Shown here piece by piece: positions 1 to 9,576 of a stretch of 50,331 bases of DNA; the stretch's first letter is position 1; every line of letters begins with the position of its first letter. The notes beneath the pieces are model-generated. The model made no database searches. It worked only from the letters and a program-made list of their open reading frames with translations, and was not told where the DNA came from. Made by a program: the position numbers and the translations under genes. Location: contig NZ_NGFO01000008.1 in the NCBI RefSeq assembly GCF_002149015.1, forward strand, positions 146,078 to 196,408, given 5' to 3'. Source of the DNA: Gordonia lacunae. GTDB taxonomy: Bacteria; Actinomycetota; Actinomycetes; Mycobacteriales; Mycobacteriaceae.

Positions 1-45
1 CCGGCGGCGACATCGGTCCGGTCCCGGCGGAACGACTCGGGCGGT

Positions 46-996
46 TCAGACGGGGACGTGCAACGCGGCGTCGACGTCCACGCCGAGTCGGCCCAGGACC
101 TCCGTCGTGGCCTTCGCGAAGTTGAGGCTGCAGAAATGCAGGCACGGCGCACCCTCGGCGACGAGGCGCTGCGCCATCTCGGTGGCGAAGTCGATGCCGA
201 CGGCACGGACCGACGCGCGGTCCTCCTCGGCGCCGTTGCCCGCGGCCTTGGCGAAACGTTCCTCGACGTCGGCCGGGATCACCGAACCCGACAGCTCGAC
301 CATCCGCCGCGCGGTGGCCAGTGAGGTCACCGGCATGATGCCCGGGATGATGGGCTTGAGCCCCTGCTCCGGATCGGCGGCCGCGACCCGGTCGCGTAGC
401 CGCAGGTAGTGCTCGACGTCGAAGAACATCTGGGTGATGGAGTACTCGGCACCGGCTCGTAACTTGTCCACCAGCGTGCGGGTGTCGTGATCGATGTCGG
501 GCGACCGGTGGTGGGTCTCCGGGAACGACGCCACTCCGACGTGGAAGTCGCCCAGGGTGTCGATGAGCCGGACCAGTTGCTCGGCGTATTCGACTCCTTC
601 GGGATGGGCGACCCACTCGCCGAGCGGATCACCGGGCGGATCGCCGCGCAGCGCGAGGATGTTGGTGATGCCCTGGTCGGCATAGGCGCCCACCAATGCC
701 CGCAGTTCCGCGACGCTGTGGTTGACCGCGGTCAGGTGGGCCACCGGCAGCAGCGTGGTCTGCGCGGCGAGCTCGCCGGTGATGCGCACCGTGCGGTCCC
801 GGGTGGAACCACCGGCGCCATAGGTCATCGACACGAACGCCGGGGACAACCGCTCGAAGATGCGCACCGCCCGCCAGAGCCGGGACTCGGCCTCGGCGTC
901 ACGCGGCGGAAAGAACTCGACCGAGAACGGGACCGGGCCGCGGTGCGGAGCGGACAGGCGTTCGACGATCGAGGGTGCGGGAGCGGTTGGGGTCAC
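46..996 (-). CDS. metF: Methylenetetrahydrofolate reductase
   Basis: Reduces 5,10-methylene-THF to 5-methyl-THF, the methyl donor for methionine synthesis. It is a cytosolic FAD-dependent TIM barrel. The 316-aa protein shows the N-terminal VEFFPPRD motif with the conserved Glu, MTYGAGGSTRDRT, the LALRGDPPGD strand-loop, ASFPETHHRS and PIIPGIMPVTS, all characteristic of MetF. I chose the GTG at 996 because a TACACT box lies 6 nt upstream. The frame stays open to 1248, but those extra residues are an arginine-rich shadow of the divergent gene. The divergent neighbour at 1035 gives the metF/idsA head-to-head order of mycobacteria. Family call is secure; cofactor preference (NADH or NADPH) cannot be read from sequence. 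Confidence 0.95.
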   Translation of the reverse strand: MTPTAPAPSIVERLSAPHRGPVPFSVEFFPPRDAEAESRLWRAVRIFERLSPAFVSMTYGAGGSTRDRTVRITGELAAQTTLLPVAHLTAVNHSVAELRALVGAYADQGITNILALRGDPPGDPLGEWVAHPEGVEYAEQLVRLIDTLGDFHVGVASFPETHHRSPDIDHDTRTLVDKLRAGAEYSITQMFFDVEHYLRLRDRVAAADPEQGLKPIIPGIMPVTSLATARRMVELSGSVIPADVEERFAKAAGNGAEEDRASVRAVGIDFATEMAQRLVAEGAPCLHFCSLNFAKATTEVLGRLGVDVDAALHVPV

Positions 997-1002
997 TCGC
1001 AC

Positions 1003-1008
1003 AGTGTA
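1003..1008 (-). promoter_or_regulatory. -10 box of metF, leaderless
   Basis: TACACT read on the minus strand, 6 nt before the GTG at 996, so the transcript should begin at or next to the start codon. No Shine-Dalgarno sequence is present. Confidence 0.6.
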
Positions 1009-1022
1009 CGGAGCAGGTCGCA

Positions 1023-1028
1023 TAGCCT
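1023..1028 (+). promoter_or_regulatory. -10 box of idsA-like gene, leaderless
   Basis: TAGCCT, 6 nt before the GTG at 1035. It lies 14 bp from the opposing metF -10 box, making a compact back-to-back promoter pair. Confidence 0.6.
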
Positions 1029-1034
1029 GGCAGG

Positions 1035-2204
1035 GTGACCTCCACGATCCCCACGCCCACCTCGCTCGATGCGGTCCCGGGCGCCGTCGAGGCCGAATTG
1101 CGGGCCTTCTTCGCCGACGCGGTGCCCGCCACCACCTCGATCGCGCCGGTGGTCGGCGAGGCCGCCGAACTGATCCGGGATTTCGTGCTGCGCGGCGGCA
1201 AGCGCATCCGGCCGATCTTCGCCTTCGCGGGGTGGCGCTGCGGGACATCGTCGTCCGACCGCACGGTCGCCGGGACCGACGCGCCCGGCCCGCGGGACGC
1301 GCTGCGGGTGTGCGCCGCCCTCGAACTCGTGCAGGCCTGCGCCCTGATCCACGACGACATCATCGATCGGTCGGACACCCGCCGCGGGTATCCCACGGTC
1401 CATCGGGAGTTCGAGTCGCGCCACGCGGACGCGAAGTGGGCGGGGGACGCCGGGGCGCACGGGGTCGCGGCCGCGATCCTCGCCGGCGACTTCGCGCTCG
1501 CCTGGGCGGACGACCTGGTCCACGGGCACCGACCGGGGGTTTCGACAAGCTCAACCGGCGGGGACGAATCAACCGGCGGGGACGGCGGCCACCGGTTGCC
1601 CACCGAGGTGGGCGCGACGTGGGCGGCGATGCGAACCGAGGTCCTCGGCGGGCAGTTCCTCGACATCGTGAACGAGGCCGGCGGCGACGACTCGACCGAG
1701 GCCGCCTACCGCGTGATGGAGTTCAAGACCGCCGCCTACACCGTGGCGCGCCCACTCGAACTGGGCGCTCGGCTGGCGGGTGCGTCCGACCAGCTCGTGT
1801 CGGGCCTGCGGTCGATCGGGCACGATCTCGGCGTCGCGTTCCAGCTCCGCGACGACCTGCTCGGAGTGTTCGGCGATCCGGAGCGGACCGGCAAGCCGTC
1901 CGGTGACGATCTGGTCTCCGGTAAGCGCACGGCGCTGCTCGCCATCGCCCTGCGACGAGCCGATACGGCCGACCCGGCTCTCGGAGCCCGCCTGCGTTCC
2001 TACCTCGGACGCCCGCTGGACGACGACGAGTTGGACTCCGCGCGTGGCATCTTCGTCGAGGTCGGCGCGGTCGACGAGGTGGAGAACTCGATCGACGGGC
2101 TGTTGGGGTCGGCACTGTCGGCACTTGACGCCGCCGACATCGGCGAGGACATCCGCACCGAGCTGATCGCGGTCGCACATCGCGTCGCGCACCGCGAGGC
2201 GTGA
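1035..2204 (+). CDS. Polyprenyl diphosphate synthase (GGPP synthase, IdsA2-like)
   Basis: Trans-prenyltransferase that condenses IPP with allylic diphosphates, probably to geranylgeranyl diphosphate, a precursor of polyprenyl carriers and quinone tails. The first Asp-rich motif DDIID is at residues 107-111; the second begins D273-D274 (RDDLLGVFGD). The GGKRIRP motif near residue 55 binds IPP. At 389 aa it is slightly long because residues about 168-185 form a Gly/Ser/Asp-rich insertion encoded by a repeat (see 1538-1584). The stop overlaps the mptA GTG by 4 bp (GTGA), so the two are translationally coupled and supply the lipid-linked sugar pathway. Product chain length is inferred from synteny with Rv2173. 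Confidence 0.88.
   Translation: MTSTIPTPTSLDAVPGAVEAELRAFFADAVPATTSIAPVVGEAAELIRDFVLRGGKRIRPIFAFAGWRCGTSSSDRTVAGTDAPGPRDALRVCAALELVQACALIHDDIIDRSDTRRGYPTVHREFESRHADAKWAGDAGAHGVAAAILAGDFALAWADDLVHGHRPGVSTSSTGGDESTGGDGGHRLPTEVGATWAAMRTEVLGGQFLDIVNEAGGDDSTEAAYRVMEFKTAAYTVARPLELGARLAGASDQLVSGLRSIGHDLGVAFQLRDDLLGVFGDPERTGKPSGDDLVSGKRTALLAIALRRADTADPALGARLRSYLGRPLDDDELDSARGIFVEVGAVDEVENSIDGLLGSALSALDAADIGEDIRTELIAVAHRVAHREA
1538..1584. repeat. REP-like repeat inserted in a coding sequence, with an 18-bp tandem duplication
   Basis: Positions 1538-1561 read GGTTTCGACAAGCTCAACC plus GGCGG, a motif I recall as a dispersed intergenic repeat in Gordonia and related genomes. A 16-mer, TCAACCGGCGGGGACG, occurs at 1551-1566 and again at 1569-1584, giving the peptide repeat STGGDE/STGGDG. 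The frame is preserved. Confidence 0.65.
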
Positions 2205-3832
2205 ACACCCCCGCGACGCGGTCCGACGACGGCGCGGCCGGCCGGGGCGATCTGGTCCTCGGCGCGATCGGATCCGTACTCGTCTGCCTGGGCAGCTTCG
2301 GGGTCGGCGATCCGCCGCGGAACTCTGCCGTCCTCTCCGACCTGGGTCTGAGCTGGATCACCTACGGACACGGGAAGAACATCTTCGGCACCCTGTTCTG
2401 GCTGGGTGTCTTCCTCATGGTGTTCGGCTGGGTCCGGCTGGGGCGTCGGGTCTTCTCCCCCGCTGCCGTGTCGCCGTCGATCCGGATGCTGAGACGGTGG
2501 GTGCTGGTGTGGGCCGCCCCGCTGCTCGTGGCGGTGCCGGTGTACTCCCGCGACGTCTACGCCTACCTGGCGCAGGGCGCGGTGTTCGGTGCCGGTTTCG
2601 ATCCGTACGCCGACGGCCCGGCTCATGTTCCCGGTCCGCTCGTGGACAGCATGGCGCAGGTGTGGGCCACCACGACAGCCCCCTACGGACCCTTCTTCAT
2701 GGGCATGCTGCGCGTCGTCACCGAGATCACCGGCGACCACGTCGTCGTCGGCGTGCTGGCCATCCGGCTCGTCCTGCTGCCCGGACTGTTCTTGTCGCTG
2801 TGGGCGATCCCGCGGTTGGCCGAACGGTTCGGCGCCTCCCCCCAGGGCGGACTCTGGCTGGCGCTGTTCAATCCGATGGTCCTGATCCACCTCGTGGCGG
2901 GCCCGCACGTCGAGTTGCTGATGATGGGCGTGCTCGTCACGGGGATCGTCCTGGTGGTCGACGGCAGGCACGTGGTGGGCACGTCGGTCCTGGCGCTCGC
3001 CGTGTCGATCAAGATCACCGCCGGGATCGCGTTGCCGTTCGTGTTGTGGATCTGGCTGTCGCACATCCGTTCTCGCCGCCCGGTGACACCCCGCGACGTG
3101 GTGACGGTGTTCGCGTCGATCGTCGGTATCGCGGTCGCGGTGTTCGGGGTGTGGACGCTGGCGATCGGCCTGGGACTCGGCTGGCTGACCGGTCTGGGGT
3201 GGGCCGACGTGATCATCAACTGGTTCACCATCCCCACCCTCGCCGCCCATCTCGTCACCCTGGTCGCCGCGCCCTTCGTCGCCCTCAACCTGCAACCGGT
3301 TCTGGAGATCACGCGGGCGATCGGTTCGGTCGTCCTCGCGGTGACCCTCGTCGCGGTGTGGTGGCGACACCGGCACGATGTCCGCGACGCGGTGGCCGGG
3401 ATGGCCTGGGCGATGCTCGCCGTACTCCTGCTCGAACCGTCGACACTGCCCTGGTACTACACCTGGGTGCTGGTGATCGCGGTGGCCTTCGACCTGCCGA
3501 TGTGGGTCCGGGCGACGGTCGTCGGCGCGTCGACCTTCCTGCTGATCGTGTTCCAGCCCGACGACGCGATCGTCTTCTACAAGCCGGTCGAAGTGGCGCT
3601 GGCGACGGCGCTCGCGGGCCTCGCGGCGTGGTCGCTGTCCCATCGGGACCCGTTGTGGCTGGGCCGGTTCGGGAGGTGGGCGTGGGGCGCGCCCCCGGTC
3701 GGCGAGAGCACTCCTGCGTCGGATGTCAGCGCGGGGTCCGGCGTGGCGAAGTCGGAGCGCGCCGAGGCCGAGCCCGGGGAGTTCGGGGCCGGGGCGTCGG
3801 TCAGAAAGCCTGGGCCTGCGCCCGGCGGATGA
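2201..3832 (+). CDS. mptA: Alpha-(1->6)-mannopyranosyltransferase MptA
   Basis: GT-C fold polytopic membrane glycosyltransferase that extends the alpha-1,6-mannan core of lipomannan using polyprenyl-phosphate mannose, with its active site outside the cytoplasm. The 543-aa protein has about a dozen hydrophobic helices. The SRDVYAYLAQG stretch near residue 112 sits in the first large loop, where GT-C enzymes carry the catalytic acid. The C-terminal 50 residues are a charged Pro/Ala/Glu-rich tail. Start GTG 2201 overlaps the upstream stop. Its 3' end overlaps the convergent gene at 3801 by 32 bp. MptA rather than the paralogue MptB is favoured by synteny with Rv2174. Confidence 0.87.
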   Translation: MNTPATRSDDGAAGRGDLVLGAIGSVLVCLGSFGVGDPPRNSAVLSDLGLSWITYGHGKNIFGTLFWLGVFLMVFGWVRLGRRVFSPAAVSPSIRMLRRWVLVWAAPLLVAVPVYSRDVYAYLAQGAVFGAGFDPYADGPAHVPGPLVDSMAQVWATTTAPYGPFFMGMLRVVTEITGDHVVVGVLAIRLVLLPGLFLSLWAIPRLAERFGASPQGGLWLALFNPMVLIHLVAGPHVELLMMGVLVTGIVLVVDGRHVVGTSVLALAVSIKITAGIALPFVLWIWLSHIRSRRPVTPRDVVTVFASIVGIAVAVFGVWTLAIGLGLGWLTGLGWADVIINWFTIPTLAAHLVTLVAAPFVALNLQPVLEITRAIGSVVLAVTLVAVWWRHRHDVRDAVAGMAWAMLAVLLLEPSTLPWYYTWVLVIAVAFDLPMWVRATVVGASTFLLIVFQPDDAIVFYKPVEVALATALAGLAAWSLSHRDPLWLGRFGRWAWGAPPVGESTPASDVSAGSGVAKSERAEAEPGEFGAGASVRKPGPAPGG

Positions 3833-4166
3833 CCTCGCGGGCGAAATCCGTGTGCAGCGCAGCTGCCGGGTGGAGACCGAGGTCTTCCTGCTCGGTGAAC
3901 AGCCACTCCATCACTTCGTCGCGCGTGTAACCGCCGTCGATCAGGACCGCCACGAGTCCGTAGAAATGCTTGGCGACGCCGTCCTCGTCCACGAAGAGCG
4001 CCGGAATCGCCGGGTACCCGTCGTGGGAGACCGCGAGCAGGTGATGGTCACGGATGAGTGTGCGCACTCGGTTGGTCGACACCCCGAGGCGGTCGGCGAC
4101 ATCGTCGATCGACAGGAACTCGGTGTCGGAAGGCAGAGTGTCAGGCGACAACGGTAGGGAACCCAC
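3801..4166 (-). CDS. Small HTH DNA-binding protein, Rv2175c-like
   Basis: A 121-aa winged-helix protein. The segment SIDDVADRLGVSTNRVRTLI at residues 19-38 reads as a helix-turn-helix, followed by a short C-terminal domain ending REVIRRAQAQAF. In mycobacteria the homologue Rv2175c binds DNA weakly and is phosphorylated by the neighbouring kinase PknL, which reduces binding. Here the gene also lies divergent to pknL. The GTG at 4166 is chosen because TACCCT lies 6 nt upstream. Its 3' end overlaps mptA by 32 bp. DNA targets are unknown; the phosphorylation link is inferred from synteny. Confidence 0.85.
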   Translation of the reverse strand: MGSLPLSPDTLPSDTEFLSIDDVADRLGVSTNRVRTLIRDHHLLAVSHDGYPAIPALFVDEDGVAKHFYGLVAVLIDGGYTRDEVMEWLFTEQEDLGLHPAAALHTDFAREVIRRAQAQAF

Positions 4167-4172
4167 GTCGAA

Positions 4173-4178
4173 AGGGTA
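4173..4178 (-). promoter_or_regulatory. -10 box of the Rv2175c-like gene, leaderless
   Basis: TACCCT on the minus strand, 6 nt before GTG 4166; no Shine-Dalgarno sequence. Confidence 0.6.
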
Positions 4179-4306
4179 GCCGGTCGTCGGGAGCGGGAGA
4201 AACCTCCGGGTCGGGACGACCGTGACGACCGAGCGTCGCGAACCCCCGCGGCAACACACTCGGTCTCGGCATCGTGCCGATGCTCTCGACCGGCCCGGGC
4301 TGCAGG

Positions 4307-4312
4307 TAGATT
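4307..4312 (+). promoter_or_regulatory. -10 box of pknL, leaderless
   Basis: TAGATT, 7 nt before GTG 4320. With the box at 4173-4178 it defines a 128-bp divergent promoter region. Confidence 0.55.
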
Positions 4313-4319
4313 CGGCACC

Positions 4320-5534
4320 GTGAACTCCCCCGTCGACACGATGCTCGGGACCGTCCTCGAGGACCGGTACCGGATCGACGCGCCCATCGCGCGCGGCGGC
4401 ATGTCGGCGGTCTACCTCGCGGTCGACCTGCGGCTCGGGCGCGACGTCGCGGTGAAGGTGATGGACTCCCGATACTCGGGCGACCCACAGTTCCTGCGCC
4501 GCTTCGAGTTCGAGGCCCGCGCGGTCGCCGGCCTGAAGCACCCCGGGCTCGTCGCCGTCTACGACCAGGGCATCGACAACGGCATCGCCTTCCTGGTGAT
4601 GGAACTGGTCGACGGGGGCAGTCTGCGCGAACTGTTGCGCGAACGCGGCCCGATGCCGCCCCACGCCGTCGTCGCGGTGGCCGCGCCGGTACTGGGCGGA
4701 CTCGGCACCGCGCACGCCGCGGGACTGGTCCATCGCGATGTGAAACCCGAGAACGTACTCATCTCGGACGAGGGCGAGGTCAAGGTCGCCGACTTCGGAC
4801 TGGTGCGCGCCGTCGCCGAAGCGGGGGTGACCTCGGCGAGCGTGATACTCGGGACCGCCGCCTACCTCTCCCCCGAACAGGTCGAGTCCACCCACGCCGA
4901 TGCGCGCAGCGACGTCTACTCCATGGGTGTGATGATGTTCGAACTCCTCACCGGCAGAACACCTTTCTCCGGCGACTCACCGCTCGCGCTCGCCTACCAG
5001 CGACTGAGCTTCGATGTACCGGCGCCCGGTGACGTGATCGCGGGGGTGCCCGAGGAGTTCGACGAGATCGTGCTCCGCGCGACCGAACGCAACCCCGCCG
5101 ACCGGTATGTGGACGGCTTCGACATGCAGCGTGCGCTGCTCACCGTCGCCGACGAACTCGATCTCCCGCCCTTCACGGTGCCCGCGCCGCGCCGGTCGGC
5201 CGAGCGACAGACGGTGTCCCGCTACCGGGGCCCGGATCCCGCCGGACACGGCACCCGAGTGCAGTCGGTGCCGGGTCCGCACACCCCGGCGTCCGAGCCG
5301 GTGCGGCAGGCGAACGACACCCCGGTCGAGCAACCGGCCGCCGCACACGAGGACCTCGCACCGTCGCCGCGCCCTGCGACCCGCCGCACCGCTCGGCCCG
5401 AAGCCGTGGAGCCCGAACTCATCGGCGGCAGCCGCCTGGGCGCGCTGATGTGGATCGTCGTCGTACTGCTGCTCACCGCGGGGCTCGGCGCCCTGGGTTT
5501 CTGGGTCGGCAGCACGTTCCTCGCGATCGGCTGA
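4320..5534 (+). CDS. pknL: Serine/threonine protein kinase PknL
   Basis: Hanks-type kinase of 404 aa. Visible elements: the Gly-rich loop RGGMSAVYLA, the VAVKVM lysine, the VHRDVKPENVL catalytic loop, DFGLVR, and SPEQ in the activation segment, all within residues 1-275. A Pro/Ala/Arg-rich juxtamembrane linker (about 285-375) follows, then a C-terminal transmembrane helix (MWIVVVLLLTAGLGALGFWV) with almost nothing outside. There are no PASTA repeats, as known for PknL, so any external signal must be sensed differently. The divergent Rv2175c-like protein is the expected substrate. Start GTG 4320 is set by the -10 box just upstream. Confidence 0.93.
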   Translation: MNSPVDTMLGTVLEDRYRIDAPIARGGMSAVYLAVDLRLGRDVAVKVMDSRYSGDPQFLRRFEFEARAVAGLKHPGLVAVYDQGIDNGIAFLVMELVDGGSLRELLRERGPMPPHAVVAVAAPVLGGLGTAHAAGLVHRDVKPENVLISDEGEVKVADFGLVRAVAEAGVTSASVILGTAAYLSPEQVESTHADARSDVYSMGVMMFELLTGRTPFSGDSPLALAYQRLSFDVPAPGDVIAGVPEEFDEIVLRATERNPADRYVDGFDMQRALLTVADELDLPPFTVPAPRRSAERQTVSRYRGPDPAGHGTRVQSVPGPHTPASEPVRQANDTPVEQPAAAHEDLAPSPRPATRRTARPEAVEPELIGGSRLGALMWIVVVLLLTAGLGALGFWVGSTFLAIG

Positions 5535-5572
5535 CTCCCTGCTCGCCTGCAGTGCGAGTGGCCGAGTTCTCT

Positions 5573-5586
5573 GCTCCCTGAGGAGC
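5573..5586. repeat. GCTCCCTGAGGAGC hairpin repeat, single copy
   Basis: A 14-nt interrupted palindrome (GCTCC, CTGA loop, GGAGC) in the 113-bp gap between convergent pknL and aroG. The same 14-mer recurs four times at 9261-9436. Confidence 0.7.
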
Positions 5587-5647
5587 GGAGTTCTTCAGTG
5601 GTCCACGACGGCCGCCAGACCGCAGATACCGAGGTGCGAGCGAAGGC

Positions 5648-7565
<1,918 letters not shown>

Positions 7566-7639
7566 GGGTCAAGTATTCACACACCCGCGTGCCGACCCGC
7601 GCACCGCGCACCGTTTCGCCATACCGCCCTCTGGCTGTC

Positions 7640-7645
7640 TACCCT
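7640..7645 (+). promoter_or_regulatory. -10 box of the GT87-Nudix gene
   Basis: TACCCT, 8 nt before GTG 7654. Spacing is slightly longer than in the other leaderless promoters of this window. Confidence 0.45.
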
Positions 7646-7653
7646 GGTATTTC

Positions 7654-9240
7654 GTGCGCTCCAGGTCTGTGCTGGCGACCGCTCTCCTGGCGGCGTCGAT
7701 CATCGCGCGGCTCGTCTGGGACACGCTGACCGTGAACGGCAGGAACTTCGTGGACCTGCACGTTTACCGCGACGGTTCGGCGGGTCTCGCCGACGGGTCG
7801 CTCTATGTCTTCACCTACGCCGGTGAGACCGACTTCGCGCTGCCCTTCACCTATCCGCCGTTCGCGGCCGTCGTGCTGTACCCGCTGTCGCTCGTGCCGT
7901 GGGACCTGGTGGCGATCGGCTGGCAACTCGCGACCTTCGGCGCGCTGTACGCCTGCGTCGTACTCGCCTTGCGTCTGTGCGGGTCGACCACCGACGTCTA
8001 CGCCGTCGCCGCACTGTGGACCGCGCCCGCGATCTGGTGTGAGCCGGTGCGGGTCACCCTCGACTACGGCCAGATCAACGTCTTCCTGATGCTGGGCACC
8101 CTGCTGGCGGTGTCCTGGGCGCGCAGCGACCGCGGGGTGCTGGCCGGCGGTGCGCTCATCGGTCTCATGGCGGGTATCAAGCTGACCCCGGCGATCTCGG
8201 GCCTCTGGTATCTGGCCGCCCGCAAGCCCCTCGGCGCGGTGGCCGCCGCGATCGCGTTCGTGTTCACGGTCCTCGGCTGTCTGCTGCTGTTCCCGGACGT
8301 CACCCGGACCTACTACGGCACCCTGTTCGGCGACGCCGAGCGGATCGGCCCGGTCGAGGCGGTGATCAACCAGAGCCTGCGCGGCACCCTGTCCCGCTTC
8401 GTCGGATTCGACGTCGGGACGGGCTGGATCTGGATGATCGGCGTCCTGGTCGCCGTCGTGGTGGCCGTGTTCGCCTGGCGAGCGGTGTCCGACTCACTGG
8501 GCATCCTGATCGTGGTGCAGTTCTTCGGGCTGCTGGTGTCGCCGATCTCGTGGGTGCATCACTGGGTGTGGGTCATCCCGCTGGCGATCTGGCTCGTCCA
8601 CGGCGCCGGGGCGCGGCGTCGGGGCGCACGAGCGGTACTCGCGATGTGGGTGGCGGTCGCCGGGCTCGGCATCCCATGGCTTCTGCGGGTCACCATCGAG
8701 TACGGTCCCGAGCCCCCGGCGGCACTCGAGGCGGTCTTCGGGGCCGCGTGGCCGGTCGCCACGTTCGTCACCTTCGCCTGGATGATCGCGACCCGCGCCG
8801 CACGTGACGATCCCCGGGACTCCCGGCCACTCGATGTGGTCGCCGCGGCGATCATCGTCGACGGTCGGGTGCTCCTCGCCCAGCGGTCGCGCCCGGCCGA
8901 ACTCGCCGGTCGGTGGGAACTGCCCGGTGGCCGCGTCGAATCGGGGGAAACGCATGCGGCGGCGCTGACCCGGGAGATCCGCGAGGAACTCGGCGCCGAG
9001 GTCGAACCGGCGGAGTCCGTGGGCTCCCCCGTGGCGCTGCCCGGTGGACTGACCCTGTACGCGTACGTGGCCCGGCTGCGGTCCGGAACGCCGACCGCGC
9101 TCGAACACCTGGACGTGCGCTGGTTCTCCGCCGACGAACTACGGCTCTTCGACGCCGCCGAGATCGTGCCGGCAGATCGCGACTGGATTCCCGACCTGTG
9201 TGCCGTCCTCGACGGCACCCGGGTGGGCGACGCCGGCTGA
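7654..9240 (+). CDS. GT87 alpha-(1->2)-mannosyltransferase fused to a Nudix hydrolase
   Basis: The N-terminal 385 residues are a polytopic GT87 (DUF2029) transferase with NFVDLHVYRDG in the first loop and DYGQINVFLM, as in Rv2181/MptC, which adds alpha-1,2-mannose branches to lipomannan from polyprenyl-phosphate mannose. After the last helix a complete MutT2-like Nudix domain follows (about 398-520). It has AQRSRPAELAGRWELPGG and a full Nudix box, G426-x5-E432-x7-R440-E441-I-R-E444-E445-L-G447. The frame is continuous with no stop. Mycobacterial Rv2181 lacks the Nudix part and MutT2 is encoded elsewhere. Start GTG 7654 fits a -10 box and gives 528 aa; an ATG at 7564 would overlap the divergent RNase gene. 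Confidence 0.85.
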   Translation: MRSRSVLATALLAASIIARLVWDTLTVNGRNFVDLHVYRDGSAGLADGSLYVFTYAGETDFALPFTYPPFAAVVLYPLSLVPWDLVAIGWQLATFGALYACVVLALRLCGSTTDVYAVAALWTAPAIWCEPVRVTLDYGQINVFLMLGTLLAVSWARSDRGVLAGGALIGLMAGIKLTPAISGLWYLAARKPLGAVAAAIAFVFTVLGCLLLFPDVTRTYYGTLFGDAERIGPVEAVINQSLRGTLSRFVGFDVGTGWIWMIGVLVAVVVAVFAWRAVSDSLGILIVVQFFGLLVSPISWVHHWVWVIPLAIWLVHGAGARRRGARAVLAMWVAVAGLGIPWLLRVTIEYGPEPPAALEAVFGAAWPVATFVTFAWMIATRAARDDPRDSRPLDVVAAAIIVDGRVLLAQRSRPAELAGRWELPGGRVESGETHAAALTREIREELGAEVEPAESVGSPVALPGGLTLYAYVARLRSGTPTALEHLDVRWFSADELRLFDAAEIVPADRDWIPDLCAVLDGTRVGDAG

Positions 9241-9576
9241 TCCGCACCTGCGCCACCCCCGCTCCCTGAGGAGCGAGCGTGCTAGCGCCACCCCCGCTCC
9301 CTGAGGAGCGAGCTTGCGAGCGTCACGAAGGGTCTCGCAACTCGTCTCGCCAAGACCCTTCGTGACGCGCCCTCCGCAAGCTCCGGGCGCTCCTCAGGGA
9401 GCAGTGGTCGGTCGTCGCCATCGCTCCTCAGGGAGCGGAGGTCGATTGTCTTTGCGCTCAACGCACCTCAGGGGCGGTGGGGCGCCATCGCTCCTCGCAC
9501 CTCAGGGGCGGGGGTCGATCGTCGGTTGCGCTCCGCGCACCTCGGTCGCAGGCCGACGGAGGGGTTCGGAACTTCC
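9241..9576. repeat. Intergenic repeat island with long inverted repeats
   Basis: A 336-bp gap between convergent genes filled with repeats. GCTCCCTGAGGAGC is at 9261-9274 and 9296-9309, and inverted at 9389-9402 and 9423-9436. A perfect 16-bp inverted repeat (GCGTCACGAAGGGTCT) pairs 9320-9335 with 9353-9368. Two diverged direct units starting GTCGAT (about 9441-9477 and 9514-9545) share GCACCTC. No gene is supported here. I recall this repeat family from Gordonia intergenic regions; copy number elsewhere cannot be seen. Confidence 0.85.

Noticed and set aside
1..45. Possible end of another gene before metF
   Set aside because: Only 45 bases are present; no stop, start or motif can be assigned.
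996..1248. Longer MetF with an 84-residue N-terminal extension
   Set aside because: The extension is Arg/Pro-rich, overlaps the divergent idsA-like gene and its promoter, and MetF proteins begin near the VEFFPPRD motif.
9241..9576. Possible CRISPR array
   Set aside because: The repeats are few, in both orientations and without regular spacers; they are palindromic intergenic elements.
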